NCBI GenBank assembly: GCA_029891345.1
Contig: CM056995.1
Span: forward strand, 219,506,260 to 219,570,259
Length of the DNA: 64,000 bases
Origin: Dryococelus australis
Taxonomy: Eukaryota > Arthropoda > Insecta > Phasmatodea > Phasmatidae
Direction: 5' to 3'
How positions within the stretch are numbered: the first letter of the stretch is position 1; every line of letters starts with the position of its first letter. The translations under genes were made by a program, and so were the position numbers. Positions 24,891 to 37,116 of this stretch are shown here, piece after piece. The notes below the pieces were generated by a model. It had not been told where the DNA came from, ran no database searches, and saw only the letters and a program-made list of their open reading frames with translations.

Positions 24891-25135
24891 GTGGCTGAGC
24901 GGTTAGACTGCTCACCTCCCAACAATGCGAAACGGGCTCAATTCCCGGCCGGTTAACTCCGGATTTTCGCAAGTAGGAATCGTGCCGGACGATGCCGCTG
25001 ATCTACGGATTATCTCGGGGATCTCCTGTTTCTTCGGCCCTTTCATTCCGGCGCTGCCCCATACTCATATCTCTTCACCCTTATCGGGTCTCAAGACCTA
25101 GCTGTTGAGAGCCGCCCAAATAGCTCCACTTTCTC
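24891..25135 (+). repeat. tRNA-headed SINE, family 1
   Basis: It starts GGGCCCACGGTGGCTGAGCG and has a B-box-like GGGCTCAATTCCC. The shared body (GAATCGTGCCGGACGATGCC, TTCATTCCGGCGCTGC) and the tail TCAAGACCTAGCTGTTGAGA follow in the standard order. Confidence 0.88.
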
Positions 25136-26141
25136 ATTTACTTTATTTTCACTGCCTTAAACCGCAATGGTTACTGCCTTGCATCACTTTAGTAGGAAAT
25201 GTTACTTGTTACCGGTTGTTCGTTTGATTCATTTACTGTCGCAAAAGTTAATGCGCTTCTATGCTTTCTTCACTACTTTGTGATTCTTCATTTTCCCTGA
25301 GATACCGCACTCTGTTATCATCTGAGCAAACGTTTGCAATTTGCAGAAAGTTTATATGACACTGATATTGACAGTTCTTTTAAGGTGTTGATATATGGTA
25401 AGATTTCGTTTATATATGAAATCCCACCATAAGATGTTCTTTTTATGTCAGCGCCATCCCCTGTATTAAGGTATGCATGTAGAATATTAACCCTTTTATA
25501 AGTAACTACAGTAAACATCAGGCTTCAATTAGCAACAGCCTTCTCTTATCTTATCCATGTTGGCATCCCACGAGGCAGAACTATCGCCCTCGGCCAGCTT
25601 GCGGAATGGTAATGAAGCACCGGCAGAATAGAGATGGCGAGGAAATGAGAATTCCCATTATACAGAAGTGTCTGAATTACTCCTGCAATGAAATCTTGGA
25701 CTGAAATATCCTAGGCCCACTGAGGCCTGAGATTCCACCAGTGACTTCAGCAGTACGAGGCTAGTGAAATACTGTAAAATAAACTGTGGGTTCTATACAA
25801 AAAAAAGCACCGCAAGTAAATTTTATCATTGCTTTATGGCGCCCTTACTTCGGTTTCTTTGAGAAATGCAGGGAATAATAGTTACATCTTTCGCGTATTA
25901 ATGTAACACCTTATTAATAGGTATTGATCTGACATATGATCATCTAACCGGACAGAGGCCAATCAATTCGTCTAGAGTAATAGAAACTAGCATTACTTCA
26001 CTATCGCATAACTTTGTGATTATTGTTATGTGTAAACATTTATGATGTGAATACATTCAAACATGATCAGATCAAGAATGAGCTTTCAAATGCATTTCAG
26101 AGAAACCTATTTCAAGAGTTCTGGTTTGCATTTTGTTTCAG

Positions 26142-26244
26142 AAATATTATGACACTGGTGTACGTATACTGGAGGAAGGCACACACGGTGATGATTTCTA
26201 CATAATCAGTGGCGGCAGTGTAAGAGTAACTAAAAATTTTCCAG
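26142..26244 (+). CDS. PKG exon: CNB-B beta strands
   Basis: The exon encodes KYYDTGVRILEEGTHGDDFY followed by IISGGSVRVTKNFP. This matches the family pattern 'YE.G..I..QG..GD.FF II..G.V.VT' of the second cGMP-binding domain. The acceptor AG is at 26140-26141 after a pyrimidine tract and the donor GTATGG at 26245. It starts in phase 0, as the previous exon requires, and ends with one base (G). Confidence 0.93.
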
Positions 26245-27471
26245 GTATGGATATTAACATCCACAATCTGTGGATAATTAAGATTGCGCTTTAATTCGAC
26301 ATTAAATTATTTTCCAATTTTAATACAAACATTTTACGATACATCTGAAAATGCTTATTTCTCATATGTGCATTAGAGTTTCCTCTCATTTTAACACTAG
26401 TGATTAATTCTCATAGTATTAAGGTACTGAATAACAATTTATCGTTGTCGTTATTTCCTTTTTTATGTTCATTCTTACTAAGAGACGTCAAGAACATACA
26501 AGGAACTACATAGAGAAACAGACATCAGGACTGGTTCAGAGACAGGTTCTTCTACTAGCTAAATCCGCCAAATTCAAGAAACCTTACTTTGTGACAGCTT
26601 GTAATAATTTCCTGCTTGCATTTTGCAGCCTCACCATAGTACTATTCCTATGACTGAACCAGGGCAATGTTTTGTCAATGTTTTTGCTTACTTACACACG
26701 GTTACCCACTCCAGATGTATATGTGATTTTCTTTTTTAGTAATATTGTCGTGAGGCAACATTAAGAATTATATATAACTTATTTAGTAGTTATATATATT
26801 AATTACTACTAAATACGTCACTCTGCCAAAGGTAAATCCAAACCATTGTCGCTGTGCGACTTAAAGATAAGGGGAGCTTAAAGCTAATAGCTTGTTAACA
26901 AAATTGACTCTCGCGTCAATAGTCTATAAGTAAACACCTGCTCATGCAAGAGGAAGCTTCCGCTCACTGTCTATGTTTCTGGCACACGAATACTCAAGCT
27001 CATCTTGTACAGAGTGATTTTAAGATGGACCGCTGCTAATTAAAACTTGGTTCATTCCGCTATTCAAAATAATTCTCTAATCCTGATTCTTGGTTCCCTA
27101 TACTCTTTATATAATATTGGGGGACAAATTAGAAGCGTCGGGATACTTAAATCAAAGTTAAAACATGTTTATTAAAAAATTTATTAAAGATAACAATCAG
27201 ACTCCTCTCAGAAGGAGAGAAAAGCCACAACAGTTTTTAACAGAGATTACTGAGCTGACTAGAGTAATAACTATTAAACTTTTCACAATTAACCAAATTT
27301 GTTAAACTTGATTAGATGTCTTAACTTAGGGACACACACAGCATAAATCTAACTTAACTATAAACTAATTTAAGACTAGAGGAAGCGATACTTGTGTGCC
27401 GGTGGTTGACGCCAGCTACCGCCCAGCATCCCTGTGGAGCTTGCCAATCATCCAATTGTTACCCGCACTTG

Positions 27472-27711
27472 TATAGGCTGTTCACGGTAAAGTCAGCACT
27501 TTTGAAAGCCCTCTCGTTTGGAATAATAGTCGATAAATATATTTTATTGTAGCCTTGGAGGTTAAATTCAGATTGCGGTGGAATATATACACTATGTTTA
27601 TTACTTACATACTAGTATTTATTTAAAAAAGGTGGTTAAATAATAAAACATGGCTGAAAGAAAAAGTAACTAGGGTCTCAAAAGTGCTCACTTTACCGTG
27701 AACAGCCTATA
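27472..27711. repeat. MITE A copy, 240 bp, full length
   Basis: It starts TATAGGCTGTTCACGGTAAA and ends with the inverse TTTACCGTGAACAGCCTATA. The inverted repeats extend about 40 bases (AGCACTTTTGAAAGCCCT and its complement). It has no coding capacity. The TATA ends suggest a TA or TA-rich target. Sister copies are at 32603-32844 and 62739-62982. Confidence 0.9.
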
Positions 27712-27917
27712 GTGCACAGGCCTGACGTCAACCCAAGACCGCGCACAACACGAGGAGCCGCACGACGAAGGAGAAACCCACCATCCAGCACATAACTGTT
27801 ATCTCGTGGGGTAGGCCGACGTCCTGCCCCGAGCTACACGGAACGAACAACGATGTTCCACCCAGAACAGTGGTTACTCTGCAGGCACCTGCCGCTTAGC
27901 CCGAAAACACGTACATG

Positions 27918-28329
27918 TAAAGGCTGTCCACGATTAAGTGAGCACTTTTGAAATCAACCTTATAAAAGAGTCACTGCCCCTGTCTGCATACATTTTAACG
28001 GGCGAACTGAGTGACATGCGCCCAACAAAGTTAGCAACGATGAATTGAAAGTAGTTCATATCTCGTCGTCGAATGAAAATTTCTTAACGTCGAATGAAAA
28101 GTGTCAGGTAACAATTTGTACTATCTTAAATTATTTCTTTAACTTTCTGTTTTTTAATGCATATTTGCAAAATATTTTACTTCTGTAATAGTTTCACAGT
28201 CACACTTGACAGACGCATGAATAATGATCTCATGGTAATGTTAGTTTTACATAAGGCGGAAGAAGATATAATGTGCATACTAGTTAAGCAGGGCTTCCAA
28301 AGTGCTAATTTTACCGTGAACAGCCTATA
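27918..28329. repeat. MITE B copy, about 412 bp
   Basis: The ends (AAGGCTGTCCACGATTAAG and TTTTACCGTGAACAGCCTAT) are like those of MITE A, but the interior is different: AGAGTCACTGCCCCTGTCTG near the left, and ACTTGACAGACGCATGAATA and AAGCAGGGCTTCCAAAGTGC near the right. The same interior occurs at 43678-44092, split at 37117-39580, and interrupted at about 60672-62145. Confidence 0.85.
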
Positions 28330-28439
28330 TAGCTTACACACGAAACAACAAAGACAATGCACTACATTTAATAATCACAATATATTTTTGTTATAACACT
28401 AAATTTGCACAAATCCCCCCCCCAAAGCTATTTTTCCTT

Positions 28440-29750
28440 TAATCATTGCCCGGTATTTATTTTCAAAATGGCTACAATTTTAAAATTTAGGGCACTGTTA
28501 TATTTCGTGAACCATCAAACTAATTTGAACCAAACTTGATACGTTACTAGTGCATGATGTAAGCTTTGAATTAAGGAAGCGATAATGTTATTGTTTGGCC
28601 ATTTCGTAAGCTACTGTAACATGAATAAATTATGCTTTTACATTTATATCTCGGAAACTAGTCAACCGATTCCTTTTAAATTGTGCACATAAGTTATACT
28701 TTCGTGTATTATCAGTACTTCCAATTGAAATTGTTTAGCAACTTATTTTCAAAATTGCTGTAATCTAAAATGTTAGAATTCAGTTGCTATATATACCATA
28801 CCATTTGAGCGATTTCGACCAAACTTCGTATGATGAAAGAACCGGTTACGAGTATCAAATGTGTCAATACACAACCTCTTTAGTCCACCGTTTTGTAATA
28901 TTTGCGCCGCAAGGAAAATAAAGTTTGAACGTCATATCTCGGGGAAAAAAATCAACCGATTGTTACCTAATGCGGTACTCCAATAATACTACAGTGGCAG
29001 TAGGTCATGTAAACTGACATCTTTCAGTGGCTAAAGCAGTTATTTTCAAAATGGTGCCCACATAAACATCTTATATTACAGTGCTTTATATACGTAACCA
29101 TCCAAAATAATTCTACTTTAATTTGTGTGATCGCAAATGCGTCAACTAAGAGCTTCTTTTGGTAGGACTACAGTAGGCTATGTAAACTGACTTTTTTAAG
29201 TGGACTAGATGCTTATTTTCAAAATGGTAACATAACTTTGTATTCATGCATATTTTTTTACGACAATCAAATGTGTATACAAAGAGCCTCTTTTATCCAT
29301 AATTTTTTTTAGATAATGTGCATGAATGAATTAAGTTTTGTCATATCTCGGGAAACTATTAACCGATTCCCATCCAATGAGACAAACAAGTAGTACTATA
29401 GTAAGCTATGTAAAAGGACATTTTTTATGTGGGTCGGACATTTATTTTGAAAATTGCGGCCACATAGAAATTTAAATTTTGTATTTGGAATGTTCCAATA
29501 CATAACAGTTTTGTTCTCCATTAATAATTATAACACCACATGAGAAAATGAGTCTTTATGCCATATATCGGGATAAATAAACCGATTCCTGCCGAATGAT
29601 ACACACAAGTAGAAGTTATAAAATGTAACACTTGTACCATATCTCAGGAACAAACCAATCACCCAAAATGTTTTTCACATAAATAGTACTGCAGAAGGAC
29701 ATGTAAAGTTAGGTGATTTTAATACACACATCTGTTTTTAAAATGATGTT
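28440..29750. repeat. degenerate tandem array, unit about 170-300 bp
   Basis: A landmark TTATTTTCAAAATGG (or a close variant) recurs near 28457, 28743, 29040, 29213, 29442 and 29732. Between landmarks the order is also shared: a block like ATATCTCGGGAAACTA, then ACCGATTCC, then AAGTAGTACTATAGTA and TATGTAAACTGAC. The copies are strongly diverged and vary in length, so this is an old satellite-like array or the tandem 3' region of a transposon. It has no coding content. Confidence 0.8.
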
Positions 29751-32318
29751 CGCTTAAATATTTTACGTTGATAAACCCATTCTGCCACAATATAAGACTG
29801 GTAAGCCAAGGTTGATGCTCCGAATTGCAGTTGGTTGCACGCCGTCTCACGGTATGAGGTGTTCTGGGTTCGAGTCCGAAGTAAGACAAGTACGTATTAC
29901 TAATTGCCCCACTAATAATGCACATTTTTCTGATTGCATCATTAATGATATCGCCGTCAACGAGACGTCGTCCCACCTACCATCTAACCTTTTAAAAACT
30001 TCAACAATTGTTTTGCAACCATGTAGAGGAAAGTAGGCTCATTAATTTTATCGATACCTTATTGTTTATGAAAAACAATTAACAAGTTACAAAAGGAATA
30101 TATTCGTCTATCCGATCATCGTCTCTTTTCCTTTAGAAAAAATGAATAGATCTCCCAAAAGAAAAATACAACCATGGTCGGCTCCTTCTCTCTCTCCTCT
30201 CTATCTCTCTCTCTCTCTCTCTCTCTGTATATATATTTCTCTCTCTCAGTATATATATCCCTCTTTATATATCTCTCTTTATACATCTCTCTCCCTCTCT
30301 CTCTATCATCACGGCCCTGTAAAACTTGGTAAACAAACTTATACATTTCCAAGAAACTATCCCTATCCAAAATAACACTAACCATAACATACTAAAATTA
30401 AAGCGAGCAATTTTGACATTAACAATTTTTAATAGCAAATTCCAGTTTCAGCAATCCATTGTTTCATGTCTGACACTATTCTTAGATACGGATAATGGAC
30501 GAGGCCCGACCAGCAGATCCTAAAACCAGCAAGCTTCTTCTAGTTGAAAGAAATAACAACTGCACATATTCGCCTGGAACTGACTACAGAGTGACCATGC
30601 TTCCCATCTACCTCCTCTGGAGAGAAAACTTAGCCCCCCTCCGGTCAGAAAACACTGCTACCCTGTTTACCGACTATCGCGTGGGAGGTTCCATGGCCGC
30701 TGCCTCTCTCTGTACAGAACCTGCGAGATGTATCTCGTTGAGTTCTGCCCACAAAATTGCTCGCTTAGCATGGCGCAGAAAACATCGAGTGTGCACAGGG
30801 AAAGTCGGGATGTGCCTTGTTTGCAAACGAGTCCACGCTTAGCCTTCGAAATTATTCCCGGCATGAGTACATATGACAAGGAGGGAGTAAGTATATCCCA
30901 GCTAACATAACTAAAGAGGAACTTTATGAAGATGGCAGCATCTTGGTCAAGGATGGCACACTGTTTGGCTCATGTGCACCGCTCCATTAGTTTGGACATA
31001 TCCCTATAACAGACTAGGTGTACGTAGATGGTGTCCCATGAGCGCATCAAGCTCACGATGGATGCAGTCAGTGCAAATTCGCGGTTTACAAATAACGTTG
31101 CGCATTTATATCTAGCTGCACTGATGGGTGAACTCTTGGAAACTGAGGACATCATACTTTTGGCTGTCCTGTCGTCCCCCTGTGTCATCCACGCCAAGCA
31201 TTCTTGGGATTTACTCGGCATCAAATTGCAGGGCTCTCAATACCTACACGAACCTTCCACGAGCTTTGGGTGGCTTTGGTGAAGGAATTGTATTCTATAT
31301 CAAAAGAACTGCTTGTCGTATTGCTTTCATCATGAGAACCTGTTGTACAGGTGACCAGATGTCATACTGCTGTTTGCCACATTATTCCATATCGGTGGTG
31401 TTGCATGGGTAGTTTCGAGTGTCATGTGATATAATCTACTGTGGATAGCAGACGGGTATTTGTATGCGGGTTGTGCAAAATTAGGTTATGTATGTCTTTG
31501 GATGTACTGCTCAATTAATATGATATAGTTTGTGGCTCCCCGTGAGTGTGGAAGTGCACCCATGTTATCCTTAGTTTGTAAACATGTTTAGAAGTCGAAA
31601 TCAAAGATATTCAGACGTTGACTTGTTTTATTAATGTTCGAAATTTTTATTTCGTAATATTCATAAAATCCTCCAGCTTTCAGCACTTTGAACGTTAGCA
31701 AAAAATCTCTGTTACGTGAAATGACAGCATATAATGAATTTCTAGTTAATACCTAAAAATGTATTTTTTTTAGGTATGTAGATATTAACTGTAATATTTA
31801 TATAAACTTTATCCATGATTTTGTGTTTGTACAGAATTGTAAACATTGTAACCACATGCACATAGCTAAAAAAATTGTCTAGCTGATAATTTTGTTGCTG
31901 TAATCTGAAGAGGGTTTTCATAATTCCTTTATCGCCCCTGACATTATGGATAATTCCGTTCGATTATATCCCAGCACAACACAAATTAATAGCCCAACAC
32001 CCTTTGTTAATTCACAGTGACGCTTTTATTTTTCTTAAGAAGACATTTTAAATTTAATAAAACCAATCACTCCTTTTCCAAAATGGCCCGAGATATCGGC
32101 CCACTTTTAAATATCGACCATAAATAAGACTACCTTCCTAAACCAAGTTTTGGATGGTCAAGTATTCTACAACCAAACTACATTTCATAGTAAAAGCTAG
32201 TAGAAATCCTCAGTGGGAAACTAAACATGATATGAGGTTGTCAAACTGCGCAGACAATTTCATTGTATCTATAATGATGCTTAGAGTTTTGTAAAAAGCT
32301 AACGGATCCAGCTAACGG
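29751..32318. other. PKG intron, (CT)n tract, unassigned ORFs
   Basis: It holds a tRNA-like string (GGGTTCGAGTCC near 29868) and a (CT)n/(TA) mixed microsatellite at about 30188-30306. A moderately GC-rich block at 30490-31420 has several overlapping ORFs of 60-115 codons on both strands, none of which I recognise. The block may be an old transposon or processed fragment. The remainder is AT-rich and shows nothing. Confidence 0.45.
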
Positions 32319-32573
32319 CCGCGCTGGATCAGCGGTTAGAGCGCTCGCCACCCACACATGCGAGAGCCGGGTTCGATTCCCAGCAGGGTCGCTCCCGGAT
32401 TTCCGCATGTGGCAATCGTGCCGGAAGATGTCGCTACCTGACTGATTTTCTCCGGGGTGTCTCGTGTTTCCCCGCACTTGGATTGCGGTGCTGCTCCTTT
32501 CTTACCTCAGTTTAACCGCGGCAGTTCTCTAGACTCAGACGTTCAGCGCCGCTCAAACATATCCGCTCCGCTC
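32319..32573 (+). repeat. tRNA-headed SINE, family 1
   Basis: The head GGATCAGCGGTTAGAGCGCT with B-box GGGTTCGATTCCC is the best-preserved tRNA-like head in the window. The body has GGATTTCCGCATGTGGCAAT, CGTGCCGGAAGATGTCGC and a GCGGTGCTGCTCC block, with a more divergent tail. Confidence 0.88.
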
Positions 32574-32602
32574 GCTGGAATCTGCCGTGTTGCTAATTTT
32601 TA

Positions 32603-32844
32603 TATAGACTGTTAAGGGTAAAGTGACCACTTTTGGGGCACTAATTACTCTTTTATTTATGCCGTATTTTATTATTTAATTACCTTTTCAAATATATACT
32701 GTAATGTATATAATAAACACAGTGTGCAGACTCCACCGCACTCGGAAGTTAATATCTAGGGCTAAAATAAAACATGTATTTATTGACTATTATCCCAAAT
32801 GAGAGTGCTTTCAAAAGTGATCACTTTACCGTGAATAGCCTATA
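32603..32844. repeat. MITE A copy, 242 bp
   Basis: The left end is TATAGACTGTTAAGGGTAAA and the right end TTTACCGTGAATAGCCTATA. It has the same interior landmarks as the 27472 copy (ATAAACACAGTGTGCAG, and AACATGTATTTATTGACTAT in one orientation). Confidence 0.85.
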
Positions 32845-35151
32845 GTAACACTTGTTTCAAATGGAATAACTCTAGTTATAATGTCAGAAGGACAAGAGTG
32901 TCCCATGCACTGAAATTAATGTTCGACATTTATTCCTATTATCTTGGAATGTTCGACATTTATTCCTATTATCTTGGCAATTTCGGGCCCTGTGGTAAAA
33001 ATTTCAATACTATATACTTTTTTAAAAATATAAATTAAAATTATGCATAATATGACCATTATTTACAAGCCGACTATTGTCAAAGGTATCGGTTTTTGAA
33101 AACAAGATAACTACAAAACAAAATGAATATACAGGCCGATTCGCCGAAATGTTTTGAAATATTGTATAAATTATTACGGCAAGTGGCTTAAAAGCTTAGA
33201 AATAATGTTTTTAGATTCCCTTTCTGTGTTTGCAATCTAGTTCATAGTTCTACATAATGTCCACGGAACTTCCGTGAGTTTTAAATTTAGCATAGAAAGA
33301 CATATTTGCATATGTACCCAAGTGTGTTCAATGGTTTAATTTCTTACTATAGGGGTTAGTACAATAAAAGCATAGGCAGTATAAAAAGAGTTTTTCAAAA
33401 TACAACTGACACAAAGCTATGTTACTGCTTCAGTTCGACCAATAAAAACGCATGTTAGTATGTACTGTATTCGATCAAAACGAAACGGTTGTTTATTTTA
33501 AGTATTTTTTTCGGCCGTTGTTATCTTCGAAGCAAGTCAGTATGAATTAATATTTCTGCGTATTATATGAAATTAAAATTTGGAAATATATTTTTTAAAC
33601 GTATGCTTTTCGGTGATCGAACAAACCGAGGATTTGGAAAACATTTTCACTGTAGTAAGCAGTAGCAACTACTGTACACTGTGGTGGACTATTTGAGCCA
33701 GTACTGTGGAAAAAGAATTACACTACTTACTTACTTCTTACTGCTTGCTAAGGTTTATTATTGCGTAAACGCCTCACTAGTGTGCAGTCACTTGTCTTAG
33801 AGTTTTACAAGCCAGGGAAACTTCGCACCACTGCTTGATTTAATTTAAAATTAAGGCTAAAACATTCTCCGCATGTATCTGGGCTCTTCACAAATAAAAT
33901 TACTTTAGCCCCACTCCCCGCATCAATCCTTCTAGAAAAAAAGTGGTTTTTACTGTTCAACTTGTAGACATTACTTACAAGTAAAATTTTCCCTCGTTAA
34001 AAAAATTTAGAGATCATAGTTTTTCATAATGGCATGTCAAAATCAATTATTTGGTACTAGCGACCCGCCCCGGCCTCGCTCTAATGCGATTTACAAATAT
34101 GGCGTTACCGTTGTTTAGGTTTACAGCAAGTAGGTATATATACAAAAAAGCTTAAGGTAATTAATATAGGATTAAATCTGTGTTATTCACAAAAGTCTTC
34201 GTAAGTAAACCCCTAAAAGACAAAAATTGTTATTGTGAGTCATCCTTAAAATATAAACATATGTTGTCGCGAACGTTTTTGTAGACCCTTTTGAAATCTA
34301 CAATTCTGTAGTACAGTAATTTGGTGTATATAGTATGGTTTAGTCAGTGTAAACCATGTAAGCGCCAGAAAAGCGGCTTTTTCCAACTTTATTTTTAAAA
34401 AAGTCGACATTTCTCTACTACACTTACAATAAATATTAATGTATTGCGTACCTTCAAGAATTTTTTTTTGACTGATGGTGAAAACCACATCAAAATCTCA
34501 AAATCTATCAAGTAATTTGGAAGCCTTATCCGAATACACAGACACACGCGACCGGGCGACTTTGTTATATACTATGTAAGGATGTGCAAATTATAAAATT
34601 AACTCTCTTACCGAGATGAGATAATTCACATTGAAATAAGACAGTATGAGTACTTCAAGAAATATTTTAAATCAAAGTACGGAACGTTTGGTAATTTTTA
34701 AAAATGTCTCAGGATATGATAATTTTTGTATATTTTTGATTTGTAACAGAGTACGATACCCCGTAAAATACATTTTACCAAGCATATTTTAAAATTCATT
34801 AAGATATGACTTTTCAGGTACACTTGTTAAATTTTCTTTAAGTTGTCGTTTATTGTATTTGTACATTCCACAAACACTAAAATTGTTATTTAGACATGCC
34901 GTGATGCAAAAACTATGTGATATGACATTTTATATGCGAATAAATAAATTTAAAATAATTTTATTTGGTTGTTCAGTGTCCTTAATGTTTTATAATTCGT
35001 CAAGGAGGGAGAGGGGTAGCGAAGCCTTCATTTAAAATGTAAATGTGTGTCACGTAGTTGTGCGTAACCGGTACAAAGTTAGCACAAACATCTGTATCTT
35101 AGATATTATCTGGCAGTTAACTAAGCTGTTTGTGTTTCCCTGACGAGGGAG
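32845..35151. other. PKG intron with RTE-like repeat end
   Basis: A 30-base direct duplication (AATGTTCGACATTTATTCCT and following bases) lies near 32919-32977. A dispersed-repeat type of sequence spans about 34060-34585: it opens CTAGCGACCCGCCCCGGC and ends ACTTTGTTATATACTATGTA. I recognise this only as the sort of 3' end common to insect non-LTR or similar elements. There are no genes. Confidence 0.5.
34060..34585 (+). repeat. dispersed transposon 3' end, RTE-like (tentative)
   Basis: The start ACTAGCGACCCGCCCCGGCC and the end CGACTTTGTTATATACTATG match a pattern common at the ends of old insect retroelement copies. No coding domain is present and no second copy exists in this window, so the family name is inference. 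Confidence 0.35.
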
Positions 35152-35290
35152 GCTCCACAGAGGAACAAGAGGTGAACGTGCTGGGAGTAGGCAGCTATTT
35201 CGGCGAGTTAGCTCTGCAGGAATACGAACTGCGGCAAGCTACAGTGACTGCCCTGGCGCCTGGAGTAGAGTGTCTTCTCCTAGCGAGAGA
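35152..35290 (+). CDS. PKG exon: phosphate-binding cassette of CNB-B
   Basis: The exon encodes STEEQEVNVLGVGSYFGELA and then LQEYELRQATVTAL. This is the second cGMP-site cassette FGE(K/L)AL with Arg 10 residues on (R-Q-A-T-V), ending CLLLARE at the helix capping the site. I chose the acceptor AG at 35150-35151 because it gives the two-base start that the previous exon requires; an upstream AG at 35146-35147 would break the frame. The donor is GTGAGT at 35291, leaving two bases (GA) of a split codon. Confidence 0.92.
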
Positions 35291-36384
35291 GTGAGTACTG
35301 CCACAGATTCTCGCGTATTATGCATTAAAACTCGCTATTTCAGCAGCTCACTTGTATATTTCTTTTTCCCCAAGTGACGTAGTGTTAGTAGCCAAGTTCA
35401 CCCTTCACCAAGCAGCACAGAATTCTGTAAAATTTAGCTGTTCTGACATATTTAATAATAGTTCGGCGTTATCGTTCACAGTAAATTTCAGAAAATAGCT
35501 AAAGTATGAATATTATTTTGGGTATAATATTATTTAATTAGTTATAAAATACAAGACAGTATAAATATATGGCTAGCGAAATTCTAATAACAGTACCTTA
35601 GGATAACTCTCACAACAATTTTTGAGAACAAATTCAGAATTTCTTTTACATAATTTATTATTTACCATTCTATCATATTTTGATATGGTTACAACAAAAA
35701 TAGTCTAAGTATTAATAATTAAAATAAAAGTTATTTCTTGATAAAATATTATTAATTGATATTATTATCCCTTCATTTAAACAATTAAGTTAGAGCGTGC
35801 ACTAAAGACACTGCGGCTAGTACTAAGTGCGTTGTACATACACCTCTATGTGCCCAACCTCTTAGCCATTTCCTGGAGTTGCTAGAGGACTCCATAGAGA
35901 AGTGATTCCAGTTGTACTACTAAGACCAACTACAGTATTAGACACGTCAGTTGGAAAATAATCGGCTGAAATCCAATTCAATCCATCTGTGTAGAAATAG
36001 ATGTAAAACTTCCAGACAATTCCTTATTCCATGAAATTATTTCTGATTGGTCAAGAACTAGTACTTTTTTGTGAACTTGCGCAATTTACAGGTGCGTATT
36101 GCACGTTACATTCAAAGTGACACCACGGATTAAGAAACTGTGGCAGTTTATTGTTATGCAGATTGCCAACATATTAATTTTAGATCAGACTGTGTCAACA
36201 TTCGAGTCTCAGCAAGGTGTATTTGCACAGTGCAAAAATTATGCAGGTTAGAGTTAAATGTTTTGTTCGGAAATTCTTAATTTTTGCAGAAAGAAAGCTG
36301 TTATTTCATTGGTGAAATCTGGTCTTCACGAGCTTGCTATTGAGTTGCAACTGTACCCTCGACATTAGGGCGGTCTTACTTTTG

Positions 36385-36560
36385 CAGAGAGCGGCGCGTC
36401 TGTAAACCACTAACTGGACTTACTTTCCGGTTTCGATTCCCTGCAATCCTGATCTCGGTTTTTACGGTGTCTTGAAATCACTCCAGGCGAATGTTTCAAT
36501 GGCCTATTCCTTTCCCGCTCTGGCTTCCAACTTGCTTGGTCTCTAATCACCTCATCTATT
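36385..36560 (+). repeat. SINE family 2
   Basis: It has a tRNA-like B-box (GGTTTCGATTCCCTGC) followed by AATCCTGATCTCGGTTTTTA and TGAAATCACTCCAGGCGAAT, the same blocks as the reverse copy at 18690-18850. The head is degraded. Confidence 0.6.
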
Positions 36561-37116
36561 TACCTACCCTCATATTTACCTTTCATATTTACCTACATAC
36601 CTACGTAATTGTCATTATTCACTGATGTGTCAAGGAAATTAGCGGCTTTGGTGATCTTCAGGCTAGACTGCACACTCGTCTGTTAACACGAGCGTCAGCT
36701 CTTTGTCCATTACCTAATGTCCTCGTTAGTGACCAGTTTAATCCTTAACCAATTAGCACGGGTTTCCCCGTCCTTCTTTTATAGTAGATTTCTAGTTTAA
36801 TCCGTTAGGTCACACATTAATTTCAGAGTTAAAAGTGTTGGTGTGTGCTGTACTTGTATCAGTATTTTCCCTGCAGCCAATGTAAAAGGTGCTGCATACT
36901 CAGTGATATTGGCACTAACCATTCGTGTCAGAGAGGTTGGTTGTTACAATATCGGCCAAAAGGGTCACTCATTTGTAACGTGTCCACCATAGTGAAAACA
37001 GTGACTCAACAAGTTAATCAGTTTCTTCTACACAGAAGTATAATGTTGTTACAACAAAAAATTACTATTGAAGCATTTCTTTTTAACAGTTTACCTGTAT
37101 GTCATAGTAAAATTAA

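Larger units (their letters stand above)
22216..26141. other. PKG intron with hairpin, G run, CA repeat and SINE
   Basis: There is no gene. It holds a perfect palindrome (22260-22297) followed by (TA)n to about 22322, a 17-base G run at about 22689-22705, a (CA)n tract at 24262-24290 and a SINE at 24891-25135. The ORF at 22474-22824 shows no domain and I regard it as chance. Confidence 0.6.
26245..28439. other. PKG intron with two MITEs
   Basis: There is no gene. A TA-centred inverted repeat (ATTTAGTAGTTA near 26778 and TACTACTAAAT near 26802) lies early. MITE A (27472-27711) and MITE B (27918-28329) follow, separated by a GC-richer segment (27712-27917) of unknown origin. Confidence 0.6.

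Noticed and set aside
30116..30385. Arg/Glu-rich ORF resembling a coiled coil
   Set aside because: It is the translation of the (CT)n/(GA)n microsatellite.
30490..31420. Possible host gene or processed pseudogene with ORFs up to 115 codons
   Set aside because: No domain, splice pattern or family resemblance could be recognised, so it is only noted as an unassigned block.
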